Assembly: GCA_943788245.1 (NCBI GenBank)
Contig: CALSPN010000022.1
Span: forward strand, 1-64,000
Reading direction: 5' to 3'
From: an uncultured Verrucomicrobiae bacterium
Lineage (GTDB): Bacteria; Verrucomicrobiota; Verrucomicrobiia; Limisphaerales; AAA164-E04
DNA: 64,000 nt
The translations under genes were made by a program, and so were the position numbers. The notes under the pieces are model-generated. The model had not been told where the DNA came from. It saw only the letters and a list, made by a program, of their open reading frames with translations, and made no database searches. This document shows positions 10,397-20,282 of this stretch, one piece after another. How positions within the stretch are numbered: position 1 is the stretch's first letter; every line of letters begins with the position of its first letter.

Positions 10397-11587
10397 ATGG
10401 AAATGCTGATAAATATTCTGGTCGGACTTGCTTTGCTTGGCTCGCTTGTCTGGCTGGCTTGGAAAATCGTCAAAGGCGCGATGAATCGTTCTGATGAGCC
10501 TGCCGCATTGGGATTGAAGTGGCTGATCACCCTCGTCCTCGTGGGGTTCTGGGTTTTTGCCTTACACGGACTGCTCAGTTCGGGCCCTGGAGTCGTGATC
10601 ATGGTTCCGATCAGCGTGTTCATCGGCTTTATTCTGGGCATTCTCTGGACACCGACCCTGGTCAAGACATTGGTGAGTCCGTTGACGAGTGTGTTCGATG
10701 GGGGAAATGTTGAGGCGGAACCCGTTCCTTTTTACGCGATTGCAGAGGCCAAACGAAAGCGAGGGCTCTATGATGCGTCCATCGCCGAAGTGAGGAAGCA
10801 ACTGGCCAAGTTCCCCCGTGACATGCAGGGGCATTTGATGTTGGCAGAGTTGTTTGCCGAGGATCTAGGGGATGTGGACGGGGCTGTAGAATGTCTGGAG
10901 CAGTTTTATGCCGAGCATGAGCTTGGTGCTGTGAACGGAGCTTTTGTGCTGAACCGGCTTGCTGACCTCCAGCTCAAGTTCAAGAAAAACCCCCAGCAGG
11001 CCCGAGCGTATGTGCAGCGAATCCACTCGGATTTTCAAGATACCGATCAAGCTGATAAAGCGCTTCAGCGCGTCGCACATCTGCAAGATGAAGATTTCCT
11101 TGTCACGCGTCAGGACAAGAAAAAATTTGAGGTCAAAAAATCCAATCTAAAGCTGGGTTTGATGGATGATTCAGAGATGGTTCAAGCCCCGGTCAATGAT
11201 CCGGATGCAAAAGCGCATGAACTGGTGACGCATCTGGAACAGCATCCGAACGACACGGATGCGCGCGAGCAGCTGGCCTGGATTTATGCCAAGCATTATG
11301 GAAAGATTGACTGGGCGATTGATCAGCTGAAAGAGCTGACACACATGGAGCATCAATCCGTCTCTCAAATTGCGCGGTGGTATCATCAGATCGCGGATAT
11401 CTATTGTCGATTTTCCGGTAGCTCCGAAGCGGCAAAGTTTGCCCTGGAAGAATTCATCCAACGCTTTCCCCAGAGCGGTCATTCAGAACGCGCCTGGACA
11501 AGGCTCAAACGATTGAAACTGGAGGCGAAGACATCAAAAAAGAGCCAGTTTGATGAGACTGGCTCTTTTCCAAGTAAGATGGATTAG
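10397..11587 (+). CDS. Membrane-anchored TPR protein
   Basis: Unrecognised by name. Three hydrophobic segments in the first ~95 residues (LINILVGLALLGSLVWLAW, WLITLVLVGFWVFALHGLL, IMVPISVFIGFILGILW) suggest a membrane anchor. The rest is helical with TPR-like repeats: FYAIAEAKRKRGLYDASIAE, a second set around residues 130-200, and a third (DTDAREQLAWIYAKHYGKID) near 300. A GGAGAGG is 8 bases before the ATG. The final codons (SQFDETGSF) double as a strong terminator hairpin, so the end of the protein is partly constrained by RNA structure. Role is probably as a scaffold in the envelope; this is inference. Confidence 0.7.
   Translation: MEMLINILVGLALLGSLVWLAWKIVKGAMNRSDEPAALGLKWLITLVLVGFWVFALHGLLSSGPGVVIMVPISVFIGFILGILWTPTLVKTLVSPLTSVFDGGNVEAEPVPFYAIAEAKRKRGLYDASIAEVRKQLAKFPRDMQGHLMLAELFAEDLGDVDGAVECLEQFYAEHELGAVNGAFVLNRLADLQLKFKKNPQQARAYVQRIHSDFQDTDQADKALQRVAHLQDEDFLVTRQDKKKFEVKKSNLKLGLMDDSEMVQAPVNDPDAKAHELVTHLEQHPNDTDAREQLAWIYAKHYGKIDWAIDQLKELTHMEHQSVSQIARWYHQIADIYCRFSGSSEAAKFALEEFIQRFPQSGHSERAWTRLKRLKLEAKTSKKSQFDETGSFPSKMD
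11538..11569. terminator. Bidirectional terminator inside the 3' end of the TPR gene
   Basis: A perfect 12-bp inverted repeat AAAAGAGCCAGT (11538-11549) / ACTGGCTCTTTT (11558-11569) with an 8-base loop. It has an A run on the left and a T run on the right, so it can terminate both the plus-strand TPR gene and the converging minus-strand lipoprotein gene. It lies wholly within coding sequence of the TPR gene, ahead of its stop codon. Confidence 0.8.
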
Positions 11588-11598
11588 TTCAGTGGAAA

Positions 11599-11985
11599 TT
11601 ATTTCAACTGAAGCGCGATCTGTTTCTCCAACTCGCTTGCCATATCCACATCGGGACGTCCCCACTTCGTTCGAGCCTGCACTAGAACGCGTGTGACTGT
11701 AGGGCTGAGTTCTTCGATCCTGACCCAGGCCGTGCGGGTGTCGACACGAGCTGTCAGGGAGTGGTTGATGCGGTTTTCGTCTACCACCGTGCCATTGAAG
11801 CGCAATACTTCGATAGCCGCCTCATAGATCTGATCTATCGGGCGTTCATAACGACCTTCAACAGAATCTTTCAACCAAGGCACGCCTGCTTGCTTGCTTC
11901 CGATAGCCGTCGAGTAACATCCAGCGGTGCCAGCGAGCATGATACTCAAAAGAACACACGATACAAAATACTTGAAATTCATCAT
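11599..11985 (-). CDS. Small DUF3568-like lipoprotein
   Basis: Small (128 residues) predicted envelope lipoprotein. N-terminal signal peptide FVSCVLLSIMLAGTAGC ends in a lipobox-like TAGC with Cys as the modified residue. The mature part (IYEAAIEVLRFNGTVVDENR, then LTARVDTRTAWVRIEEL) has the alternating beta-strand pattern of the DUF3568-type lipoproteins, in which a short conserved domain follows the lipid anchor. It converges on the TPR gene and shares the bidirectional terminator. Family assignment is from memory of the pattern and is moderate; no specific function is known. Confidence 0.7.
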   Translation of the reverse strand: MMNFKYFVSCVLLSIMLAGTAGCYSTAIGSKQAGVPWLKDSVEGRYERPIDQIYEAAIEVLRFNGTVVDENRINHSLTARVDTRTAWVRIEELSPTVTRVLVQARTKWGRPDVDMASELEKQIALQLK

Positions 11986-12072
11986 TTATATGGAATCAAA
12001 ATCACATGCTACGTCAAGCATGAAGATGTAAAGGATTGGAATAAATCCGGTGCGTAATTTGCAACGAGGAGC

Positions 12073-12768
12073 TTATTTCTTCCGAAATCGAACCATGTAA
12101 TTGTCCTTGAGGATATCGTAAGATGCTGTTTTCTCGAACCCTGCGCATTCAATTTCTCTACAGAAGACGCTTTCTCCTGCTCTGACATGATTCATGATCC
12201 AGTCTGAACTCACAACTTCCTCGCGCTTGAAATCGATCAGGATGATTTCACCGCCATTACGCAGGGCTTTTGAAAGAGAAGCCAGCGTGTTTTTTGGGAA
12301 TTCAAAATGGTGGTAGGCATCGCAGATGAATACCTTGTTCACAGAATGTTCCGGCAGATTCGTGGACTTGGCTGTTCCCAGAACGGTTTTAATATTGGTT
12401 CGAAGAGTTTCCTTGGCTCGATCGAGAATATTGGATAAAAAGATAGGAACAATGTCGACCCCGTAAACGGTGCCCTCCTTGCCGATCGCATCTGAGAAAA
12501 GTCCAGTATACAAACCCGTTCCCGCTCCGATATCGGTAATCTTGTCTCCGGGTTTCAGGGCGATGGCTTTCAATACCTCCATGCGGTGGTCGTAAACCTC
12601 ACGACCCTCTCGCTCGAATCGTTCCACCCATTGGCTCACATCCAAATCCGTTGCCAGGAAATTATCATTGACGCCAGGTTTCACACTTTGTTCTTCAGCA
12701 AATTCCTGTGCTGAAATGGTGCCAGCCATGGCCAGGAGTAAACTTAAGGTAAGCAATGGATTCATCAC
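12073..12768 (-). CDS. Exported class I SAM-dependent methyltransferase
   Basis: Class I methyltransferase preceded by a Sec-type signal peptide (LLTLSLLLAMAGTISA, cleavage at A-QEF). Motif I GDKITDIGAGTGLYTGLFSD, acidic post-I residue in VYGVDIVPIFL, and the NKVFICDAYHHFEFP motif IV are clear. 231 residues, similar to a family of extracytoplasmic methyltransferases in PVC bacteria and Proteobacteria. SAM is not normally available outside the cytoplasm, so the exported location is puzzling; misprediction of the signal or retention at the membrane are possible. Substrate unknown. Confidence 0.8.
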   Translation of the reverse strand: MMNPLLTLSLLLAMAGTISAQEFAEEQSVKPGVNDNFLATDLDVSQWVERFEREGREVYDHRMEVLKAIALKPGDKITDIGAGTGLYTGLFSDAIGKEGTVYGVDIVPIFLSNILDRAKETLRTNIKTVLGTAKSTNLPEHSVNKVFICDAYHHFEFPKNTLASLSKALRNGGEIILIDFKREEVVSSDWIMNHVRAGESVFCREIECAGFEKTASYDILKDNYMVRFRKK

Positions 12769-13003
12769 AGCAACAGGTAATCAAACCGGACCCTGATTGT
12801 CCATGCGGATCCGTGGATTTTCATGCAACCTATCCTTTTCAAACGGTGTGTCTCGTTTGTTTGCACATGCGAGTGATACACTGTGGACGCAACGGCATAA
12901 AGTGGTTCGTGCGCTTGTCCTGACACTCAACTCAAATCTGAACCGGGTGTGTGCGTCGAATGAGCATATCCCATGGACTTCAGTCGTTTGACAAATGAAC
13001 AGG

Positions 13004-15176
13004 TTATTTTTGTTGGGAAGGTGTTTTGGATGATCGATATGCTGAATAGCTCCCTGACTCAGCCAAAGCAAGGGAGACATTCGTGACTTCGATGATCTCA
13101 CTGAACGGGATGGGCGCAGGTTGTCCCTCAGTCAATGAGGTGATGATTGACTGCATTTCCAGCTCATGCCCCTTGTCCTGGCCGGAGGATTTTTGCTTGG
13201 AAAATCCCTGCCAGCCATAACCTTGAAGTGTACGGAAATTATCCAGCTGTAAAACACTGCCGCCACAGAAAATATCCAGTCGTTCCTTGGGGAAACTTTT
13301 GGAACCGTTGGCAAAATAATGAACGGTTCCCAGGCTGCCATCGGCCAAGGTCAGGTGAATCGAAAAGGTATCCATGCTGCCTGCTCCGGGAGTCTGGGCG
13401 TAGTGAACCGTGGCGTTTTCAATGGGGCTTGCCGCCAGGAACCGAATCAGGTCAATGAAGTGACAAGCTTCCCCGAGCAATCGCCCGCCTCCGATCTCCG
13501 GATGCTGTGTCCAATGATCAGTGGGGATGTGTCCTGCATTCACCGTGTAGATAAATGACTTGGGATCGCTCCTGGATTTTAATAACTCATTGAGAGTTTG
13601 GGTCAACGGAGCAAAGCGACGATTGAATCCCACCATGAGGAAAGGGTTTTTGGCCGATTGATAATCCTCCTGAATGGCATCGAGTTCCTCACGGTTCAGG
13701 CAGAGCGGCTTTTCGACAAACACGGCCTTTTCGGTCTTCAAGGCCTCTCGTACCAGAGTAGCATGGGTGTTGTGCCGGGTGGTGATTGCAATCAGGTTCG
13801 TCGATGGATCGTTGAACAGAGATCCAGCATCGGTGCCGGCTTGTGCAAATCCAAACTTGCGTCCCAGATCCGCTGAGCTCACCCCTCCGCTGGAAATGAT
13901 GTGCTGCAAGTGGGCCCCCGTTTTTGCAAGAGCGGGCAGCAAGACCTGGCGGGTGAAATTGCCGGCACCTACCACACCGCAGGAGACACTTGATACCGCC
14001 TTACGTGTTGTTTTCTCCAGCGTGACTGACCGGACAAGCGCGTTCGATGAGAGTGTTGCGTTTGTTTCAGGGTATTCGATCAGGATACCAATGCCCTCTT
14101 TGTCTCCAACCGTCTGGTAGGCTTTCAAGGCTTCCTTCAGTTTGAAACGGTGGGTGATGAGTGGTTTCAGATTGATTTGCTTTTCTGCCAGCAGGTGGAG
14201 AAACGCTTCGAAATTACGTTGCTCCGTCCAGCGAACATATGGCAGGGGGTAATCAACGCCTTCTTCTTCGTATCGCGGGTCATAGCGCCCGGGGCCATAG
14301 GAGCAGGAGACCTGAAAGCTGAGTTCCTTTTCGTAAAAGTCCGCCCTGGAGAGTTCCAGTCCCACCACACCGACCAGTAAAATCCGGCCCCGCTTTCTAG
14401 ACATCAGGGCCGCTTGATGCACGGGATCGTTGCTCTTGGTGGAGGCGGTGATGAGCACGCCATCGACCCCTCGCCCTTCAGACCATGTGTTGGCTTTGGA
14501 AACGGGATCTTCTCCCTTGGAGAGATCAACCACCTCGGCTCCAAAAGATCGGGCCAGTTCACATTTGGAGGAATCAAAGTCAATACCCAGTACGCGACAG
14601 CCATTGGCGCGCAACATCTGAATACAGAGCAGACCAATCAATCCAAGGCCCGTGACCACGACGGACTCCCCAAGCGTGGGTTTCAAAAGACGGATCCCCT
14701 GAAGTCCGATGGCACCCACAACAGTGAAGGCCGCTTCCTCATTGGAAACCTTTTCAGGGATCCGACAGCAAAGGTTTTTGGGGATGCAGACGAACTCCGC
14801 ATGATGCCCATTGGACACGACTCGGTCCCCTTGCTTGAAAGCTCCTTTGGAAATGTCGGAACCCGTGTCCAGAACCGTTCCCACATTGCAGTAACCCATG
14901 GGCAGGGGTTGATCGAGTTTGGATTGAACCGCTTGAAGCGTGGGCTTTAGGCCATCGACCTTGATCTTGTCGATCACCGCCTTGACTTTGTCCGGCTGAC
15001 TGCGCGCTTTCTGAATCCACCCGGACTTGCCAAAATCCACGAGCATCCGCTCAGTACCCGCCGATACCAGTGTGGTGCCTGTAGCGATGAGGAGGGATCC
15101 TTTGCGCACTTTGGGCGCCGGGACTTCGGCCAGGATTGTTTCTCCCGCTTTTCAGGCTCTGGAGGATTTGCAGCAT
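13004..15176 (-). CDS. Bi-domain oxidoreductase: zinc-type alcohol dehydrogenase fused to Gfo/Idh/MocA, one frame break
   Basis: Two dehydrogenases in one chain, a fusion commonly found near polysaccharide synthesis genes. N-terminal MDR half: VSAGTERMLVDF, GDRVVSNGHHAEF and Rossmann VVVTGLGLIGLLCIQML. C-terminal Gfo/Idh/MocA half starts near base 14000 with CGVVGAGNFTRQVLLPAL, then the conserved EKPLCLNREEL lysine-proline motif. The clean frame starts only at 15109 (RKGSLLIATG), but one extra base in the CCC run 15144-15146 (GGG on the coding strand) hides the true N-terminus: correcting it gives MLQILQSLKSG-ETILAEVPAPKV joined to the conserved part, with an ATG at 15176. The intact protein would be about 723 residues. 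Substrates are not predictable; a sugar nucleotide is a guess. Confidence 0.85.
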
Positions 15177-15260
15177 TGGGTTCAGGCTAGGTCAAGAGAC
15201 CCTTGCCAGCAAGATTGAAAGTAGGTCCCGCCGGATCCCTTCCTTGTCAAGATTCAGTGG

Positions 15261-18051
15261 CTATTCCTGATCCTCATTCTCGCGTTGTAAGTCATGGATC
15301 ACAATGCCTTGGGACGCGTGACGTGCGGCAGGGTCTTTGGATCGTGCAATGGCCACGGCACGATCGCGCGCATTGTCATCGAACCGATATTTTTCGTGTA
15401 ATTGTCGATGCTCTTCTGCCTTCTCCTGATGGCCCAGCTCGGCATGGATCAGGGATAGGTTGTAATGAGCAGTCTGGTTTTCGGAGTCTAGTTCCAGGGT
15501 TCGATTGAACTGTTCAATGGCCAGATCAAGGAACTGCTTTTCACGCTCAGGCTGTCCTCGCTCCAGTTTGGATCGCAGGTAGTAGGTCTGACCCAGTTCA
15601 TTGATGACGACGTAATCCTTGCTGAAATCAAAACCACGTTCGTCCAGCTCAGGGTAGCGATCTTCCAGGATGCTTTTGTAGTTCTGGATGGCCTCATCCA
15701 GTTCACCATTCTGAGCATGCACGCGTCCAGTGAACCATGCCATCGTCCATCGAGGTGCTGGAGGAGTGAAGCCTGCGGCGCGTTGAAGGGCCCGTGCGGC
15801 GTCGTCCACTCGACCTTCTTTGAAAAACACGCGCGCCCTATTTACTGGGCCCTCGGGACGTCCAAGGGATTCGACCTCTGCAAATGCTTCCGATGCCTGT
15901 TTGAGTTCTCCCTTGTCACTTCCAGCGGAACCTTTCAGGAGCAGACCGATGCCGTAGTCATTCCAGCGTTGCCAGGCAGGGAATGCCGACGGGGTGATCG
16001 CAGCCGTGGAATCGGGTTCTGGAGCTTTGCTGCCAGCAACCGGGAAATGAACCACATCCTCCGCCAACAGAGAGACGGGAAGATCGTTCACATAATCTTC
16101 ACCATAAACATACTGCATGTAGGAAGTGTCAAATTTTCTGTAATTGAGTCGAACGCTGACCTTGAGTGCTTCCTGCTGATCTTCTGGGACCTTGAATTGA
16201 TAGTGCACGACCGATCCGGCTCCGGGGGGTATCTGGTTGTTGTAAAGCGGGGTGAAAATGTCGCCTGCGTTGCGTCGGTCAATGCGATTGCCGTCCTTGT
16301 CCAACATGTAAACATTCACAAAATGCGACCACGGATCGACTCGTTTCTGCTCATCCACACGACCGCTTTGACCCAGCACGCCCCTCGTCATCCTCGACTT
16401 TGACGTCCAGCCATACCTGATTTGAATCAGCAGTTCCCTGAGTAAAGATATGGCCCAGTTTCAATGTGCGAATCACAATTTCGAATAAATAAGTTTGGCC
16501 AGGTTTGAGAACAGGGATTTCTGGGCGTATGGGGGCTGTCAAGGGCCTGTCAACTGTCCCGCCTTCCTTGACACCGAAAATGTCCACACGCAGGTTGCCC
16601 TGGTGGAATTGTTCGTGCTCCTCGATCACCCAGTCCGGTGCATTTCTTATGTGAGGCAAGGCTGTATTGGCTGAGGGGTAGAGGTGGTCATGGATTTTCA
16701 ACTCTCCTGAATCATCGAAAAAGCGGGCTCCGAAGTCCGTTGATTGTTCCAGTTGCATGTGACATCCGTTGCAGTTGGATTCTGCTTTGGGTGGAAAATA
16801 AAACGCCCTTGCGTTGCTGCCCGAGACCCCGCTCAGTAAAAAGTTGTCGTAATGATTTTGTCCCCTCAGCCATTCCTTGTAGTGAGTGAGCTCCCCGGGA
16901 AGACTGACTTTATGGCATGCCGAACAGTATTCCCCGGTTTTATGGAGGGGTTTCAAAAATGTCTTGTTGTGAAAAGCGGGTTTTGCTTTGACGAGTAGTT
17001 CGTTGACATACTGTAGCGCGCGGTTTTCGCTGAAAGCAAAAGGATAATGGACGGGTTCCTCAATGGTATAGGCCGCATTGCCCTTGGTGCTGTTGACATG
17101 CGTGATGGCGTGGCAAACCGTGCAGGTGATGCCTGCTTTTGCGGTGGGATGATTCTCCATGTCGAAATTTGGATCATCAAAGGCTCCACTCATGAATGGA
17201 ACCACATCATGGCACCCGGCGCACCATCTCGACGCCTTGACGTCGCCATCGCGCTGCATGAGGTCGTCTCGCAGCTCCTTGATTGAAAAAAGGTAAGGTT
17301 CGTTGTTGAACGAGCTGAAATGATGCGAGCTGTGGAACCAGTCGTTGTAAGTGTCTTCATGGCAGCGCTTGCAATATTCATCCATCATGAGGGTTTCGGC
17401 AGGGATGAAATTACCCGTGGTGGTTCTGGCCAGCGAAGGTTCAAAATACTTTTCACCCTCCTCAGGCCCAGCAACGTTCCATTTACGTGGGTCCTGTTGA
17501 TGGAAGCCTACCATCCCTATCACCACGGCGCCTACCGCGAGCGCCCAGCTGGCTCCAACTCTCCACTGAATACGTGGGCCTGCCAATCGGTGAAGTACGT
17601 AGAGCCAGACGGCAAGCACAGGCGTGACAACATGTGCCCAGTAGAGCATTGAACGTGTGTTCGGGTTTCGAACTTCGAATCCTTCCACGCGCATCAGAGC
17701 AAAGCCTGAAACAAGAAGGATGAGTGAAATCCATAGCAGCGCAAAGCCTGCCTTGACCGCTCTCCGATTCTTGCGCTTGTAGGCAAGTTTAAGGTGCGCA
17801 AAGGCAAAAGCGAGAAAGGGTAGTACAAGAATGATCCCCAGCACCAGATGCGCCAGGAACATGTATTGGTAAAAATAATTCTGATAAAGCTCATCTTTCC
17901 ACCACTCCATGAAGGTGATGGCGCTTAAATAGGCTGAATTCGCGCCTAAAATCGCGAAGAGCCCAAGCACCATGTACAACAATATCAGGAGTCGAGGACC
18001 CATGGTTGGACGGTATTTGCTTTTTTTTGTCGACTGAGTATTTCCTGCCAC
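15261..18051 (-). CDS. Membrane multihaem cytochrome c with C-terminal TPRs, one frame break
   Basis: Large electron-transfer protein. N-terminal ~190 residues hold about five membrane segments with histidines (MFLAHLVLGIILVLPFLAF, YWAHVVTPVLAVWLYVLHRL), suggesting a cytochrome-b-like anchor. The periplasmic middle has five CxxCH haem motifs: CKRCH, CAGCH, CTVCH, CSACH, CNGCH. After a beta domain the C-terminus carries TPR-like repeats (AGFTPPAPRWTMAWFTGRVH, TAHYNLSLIHAELGHQEKAE). The frame breaks at CCCC 16381-16384: with one C fewer the reading joins DVKVEDDEG directly to VLGQSGRVDEQKRVDPW, giving one chain of about 930 residues. As printed, two overlapping frames are seen (18051-16351 and 16391-15261). 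Role in respiration is expected; electron donor and acceptor are unknown. Confidence 0.85.
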
Positions 18052-18123
18052 GTTTTTAATGAAAGAGTTTAGTCAAGCGCTATGCAATATGAAAACCTAG
18101 CATTCTCCTGAAGAAAATCAAAA

Positions 18124-18150
18124 AAAGTCCGGACTGCACGTCCGGACTTT
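18124..18150 (-). terminator. Strong hairpin, terminator-like on the minus strand
   Basis: Arms AAAGTCCGGAC (18124-18134) and GTCCGGACTTT (18140-18150) form a perfect 11-bp stem around a 5-base loop. On the minus strand the stem is followed by a run of seven T and then more T-rich sequence, a textbook intrinsic terminator. No minus-strand gene is seen to its right, so its transcript is unexplained. Confidence 0.7.
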
Positions 18151-18241
18151 ACCGCGGATACTGTCTCCTAACAGGAGTAAAACAACTCAACTATGTTAAT
18201 GAATCAAGGTAGCAGTGCTTAAATCCTGTGCCACTTGCTAG

Positions 18242-18571
18242 ACAGAGCGAGTGGGATCCAGAAAATACAAAATGATTCCCACCGTCAAAAAACCTATCAT
18301 CAATGCCAAATCTCTACATTCTGCCTCCCATGGTGCCGGCCGTGTGATGAGTCGAAAGCGCGCGATGCAATCCCTTGAATGGGGCCCGGTAAATAAGCAG
18401 TTGAAAGAAAAGAAAATCACCTTGATGTCTGCAGGTCTGGATGAAGTCCCGATGGTATACAAGGATATTCACCAGGTGATGGCTGCGCAATCTGATCTGG
18501 TTGAAACCCTTATCCGATTCGAGCCTCGTATCGTGAAGATGGCTCCTCATGGCGAACGCCCCGAAGATTAA
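18242..18571 (+). pseudogene. rtcB: C-terminal fragment of RtcB RNA ligase
   Basis: The frame encodes the last ~95 residues of RtcB, the GTP-dependent tRNA/RNA-splicing ligase: SLHSASHGAGRVMSRKRA (with the guanylylation-region histidine), LMSAGLDEVPMVYKDIHQVM, and the terminal FEPRIVKMAPHGERPED. RtcB proteins are 400-480 residues, so roughly the first three quarters are missing. Upstream bases 18151-18241 carry no RtcB-like frame in any register, so this is a deletion, not a frame break. The conserved end is undecayed, which suggests a recent loss or use as a fragment. A minus-strand frame over the same bases (18314-18580) is only a shadow. Confidence 0.8.
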
Positions 18572-18938
18572 TGAAGCCACCTCTCGAACATCATCGTCAG
18601 TAATGAAATCAGCATGCTTTCCATCAATGAATCGCCTGGGAAGGGGCGACAGGTCGTGTGCATTATTCTGTCTATGATCATTGGACGTTCTTTTTTTATG
18701 ATGCCATTTGTGCAGGCTGTCGCATGACGATTTGAGACATGATCCAGTGCTTTTCGCAGAAATTAAGTTTTTGCCAAAAGGGCGGTCATCTAATCATTTG
18801 ATCCAATGAAAAAAATGCGGCATGGTTTCACTATTGCGCACGCCTGATTCGTTCATCATCTTGCTGCAAGGAATTGTTTCTAAGGAAAATGAGGGTGATT
18901 CGAGAGGCCGTTCCACTGACCATCACTTAGCTCACACC
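18572..18938. other. Intergenic, nothing recognised
   Basis: Between the rtcB fragment and the broken mscS. Some open frame continues upstream from mscS to 18822, but it lacks family similarity. No tRNA, clear promoter or terminator was found. Confidence 0.5.
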
Positions 18939-20220
18939 ATGACCTTACCTATCCCAATCCAAAGACTGAACCAAGCAACGGTGGCGCTGCTTCTATGGGC
19001 AGCCATGTCCTCTTTTATTTTACTGCAGGCGGCTGATTACCAGAGTCAAACGACTGCAGACCCGGATATTTCAGTGGAATCCCTCCAACTCCGAGTGATC
19101 CCACTCGAGAAGTCAGAATTGCAAGTCGAGACAGAAGCCTGGCAGGATTTGCTCAAGTCCAAGGCGATGGAGATCATTGAATTGGAAATTCAGGCAATCT
19201 CTGCAGAAGGGAAAGAAAAAGATCAGATCAATCAGCGTGTGGCCACAAAAGCGCGTGAGAGAACTTTGATTGCGGATCGCATGACGATTGTGATGAATGC
19301 ATTTCAAACCAAAGGTGGAGATCCTGCTGAATTCAAAGATTACATGGCTTCGGTGACAGGGATTCAAGTTGATATAAAGGAAATTGGGTAAAACAAGTTC
19401 GAGAGTGGTTTCCTGGCTGAAGTCTGAGGAAGGGGGCATTCGGTGGGCAGTGAATCTCTTGTGGTTTGTAGTGACGCTTATTGTCTTTTCGGTTCATTGC
19501 ATTGTTATTGGGTAATATCACTCGCAAGGCACTAGAACGCGCCGCAGGCAATTCTTCTGAATTATCAAAAAACTTTTTCACCCCATGCCGTCCGAAAATT
19601 AATTTTTCTTATCGGTTTGATTGTGGGCATTGGATTTGATTGGCGTAAAAAGCGGTCCGTTTCTGGCTGCATTCGGAGCTGCGGGCTTCATATTGGGCTT
19701 TGCCTTGCAGGATACTCTGGCAAATCTGGCTGCTGGAATCATGATCCTTTTTCATCGTCCCTATGACATAGGTAATTTCGTGACTGCCGGAGGGGTTACA
19801 GGGAAGGTCACTCGAATGAATCTGGCAGCCACCACGTTTTTGACAGGCGACAACCAACAGGTGATCGTTCCCAATGGTAGCATATGGGGGGATGTGATCA
19901 CGAATGTTACCGGAAGTGAAACACGTCGGGTGGACATGAGTTTTGGAATCAGTTATGACGATGACATGGATAAGGCCGAATCCTTGATATTGGACATCCT
20001 GAAGCAGCATCCCAAAGTGCTCAAACACCCCGCTCCTACAGTTAAAACACATGAATTGGGTGATTTCTCGGTCAATCTCATTTGCCGGCCCTGGGTCAAA
20101 ACCGCTGACTATTGGACCGTTCATTGGGACATCATCAAACAAGTGAAAAAACGGTTTGATGCAGAGGGTCTTTCCTTCCCCTATCCACAACACGATGTCC
20201 ATGTGTCGCAAGTCAGTTGA
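18939..20220 (+). pseudogene. MscS-family mechanosensitive channel, four frame breaks
   Basis: Reconstructs as one small-conductance mechanosensitive channel of a long verrucomicrobial type. Parts: signal-like MTLPIPIQRLNQATVALLLW, a periplasmic helical region (LEKSELQVETEAWQDLLKSK), first membrane helices, the pore helix GPFLAAFGAAGFILGFALQD, the MscS beta domain (HRPYDIGNFVTAGGVTGKV, VPNGSIWGDVITNVTG) and the alpha-beta C-terminus. The frame changes at GGG 19386-19388, GGG 19510-19512, CCCC 19581-19584 and TTT 19635-19637; deleting one base in each gives a continuous protein of about 426 residues. All four are plus-one in homopolymers, so error in the sequence is as likely as a true pseudogene. 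The printed frames are 18939-19391 and 19621-20220. Confidence 0.85.
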
Positions 20221-20282
20221 CAGTTCCCGAGCGTGGTGCTCTGTCACTTGATTTATCCACCAGCAAGGCATAATATCTTCTA

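Noticed and set aside
18314-18580. Minus-strand frame of 88 codons
   Set aside because: It lies exactly antisense to the conserved rtcB fragment and has no similarity of its own.
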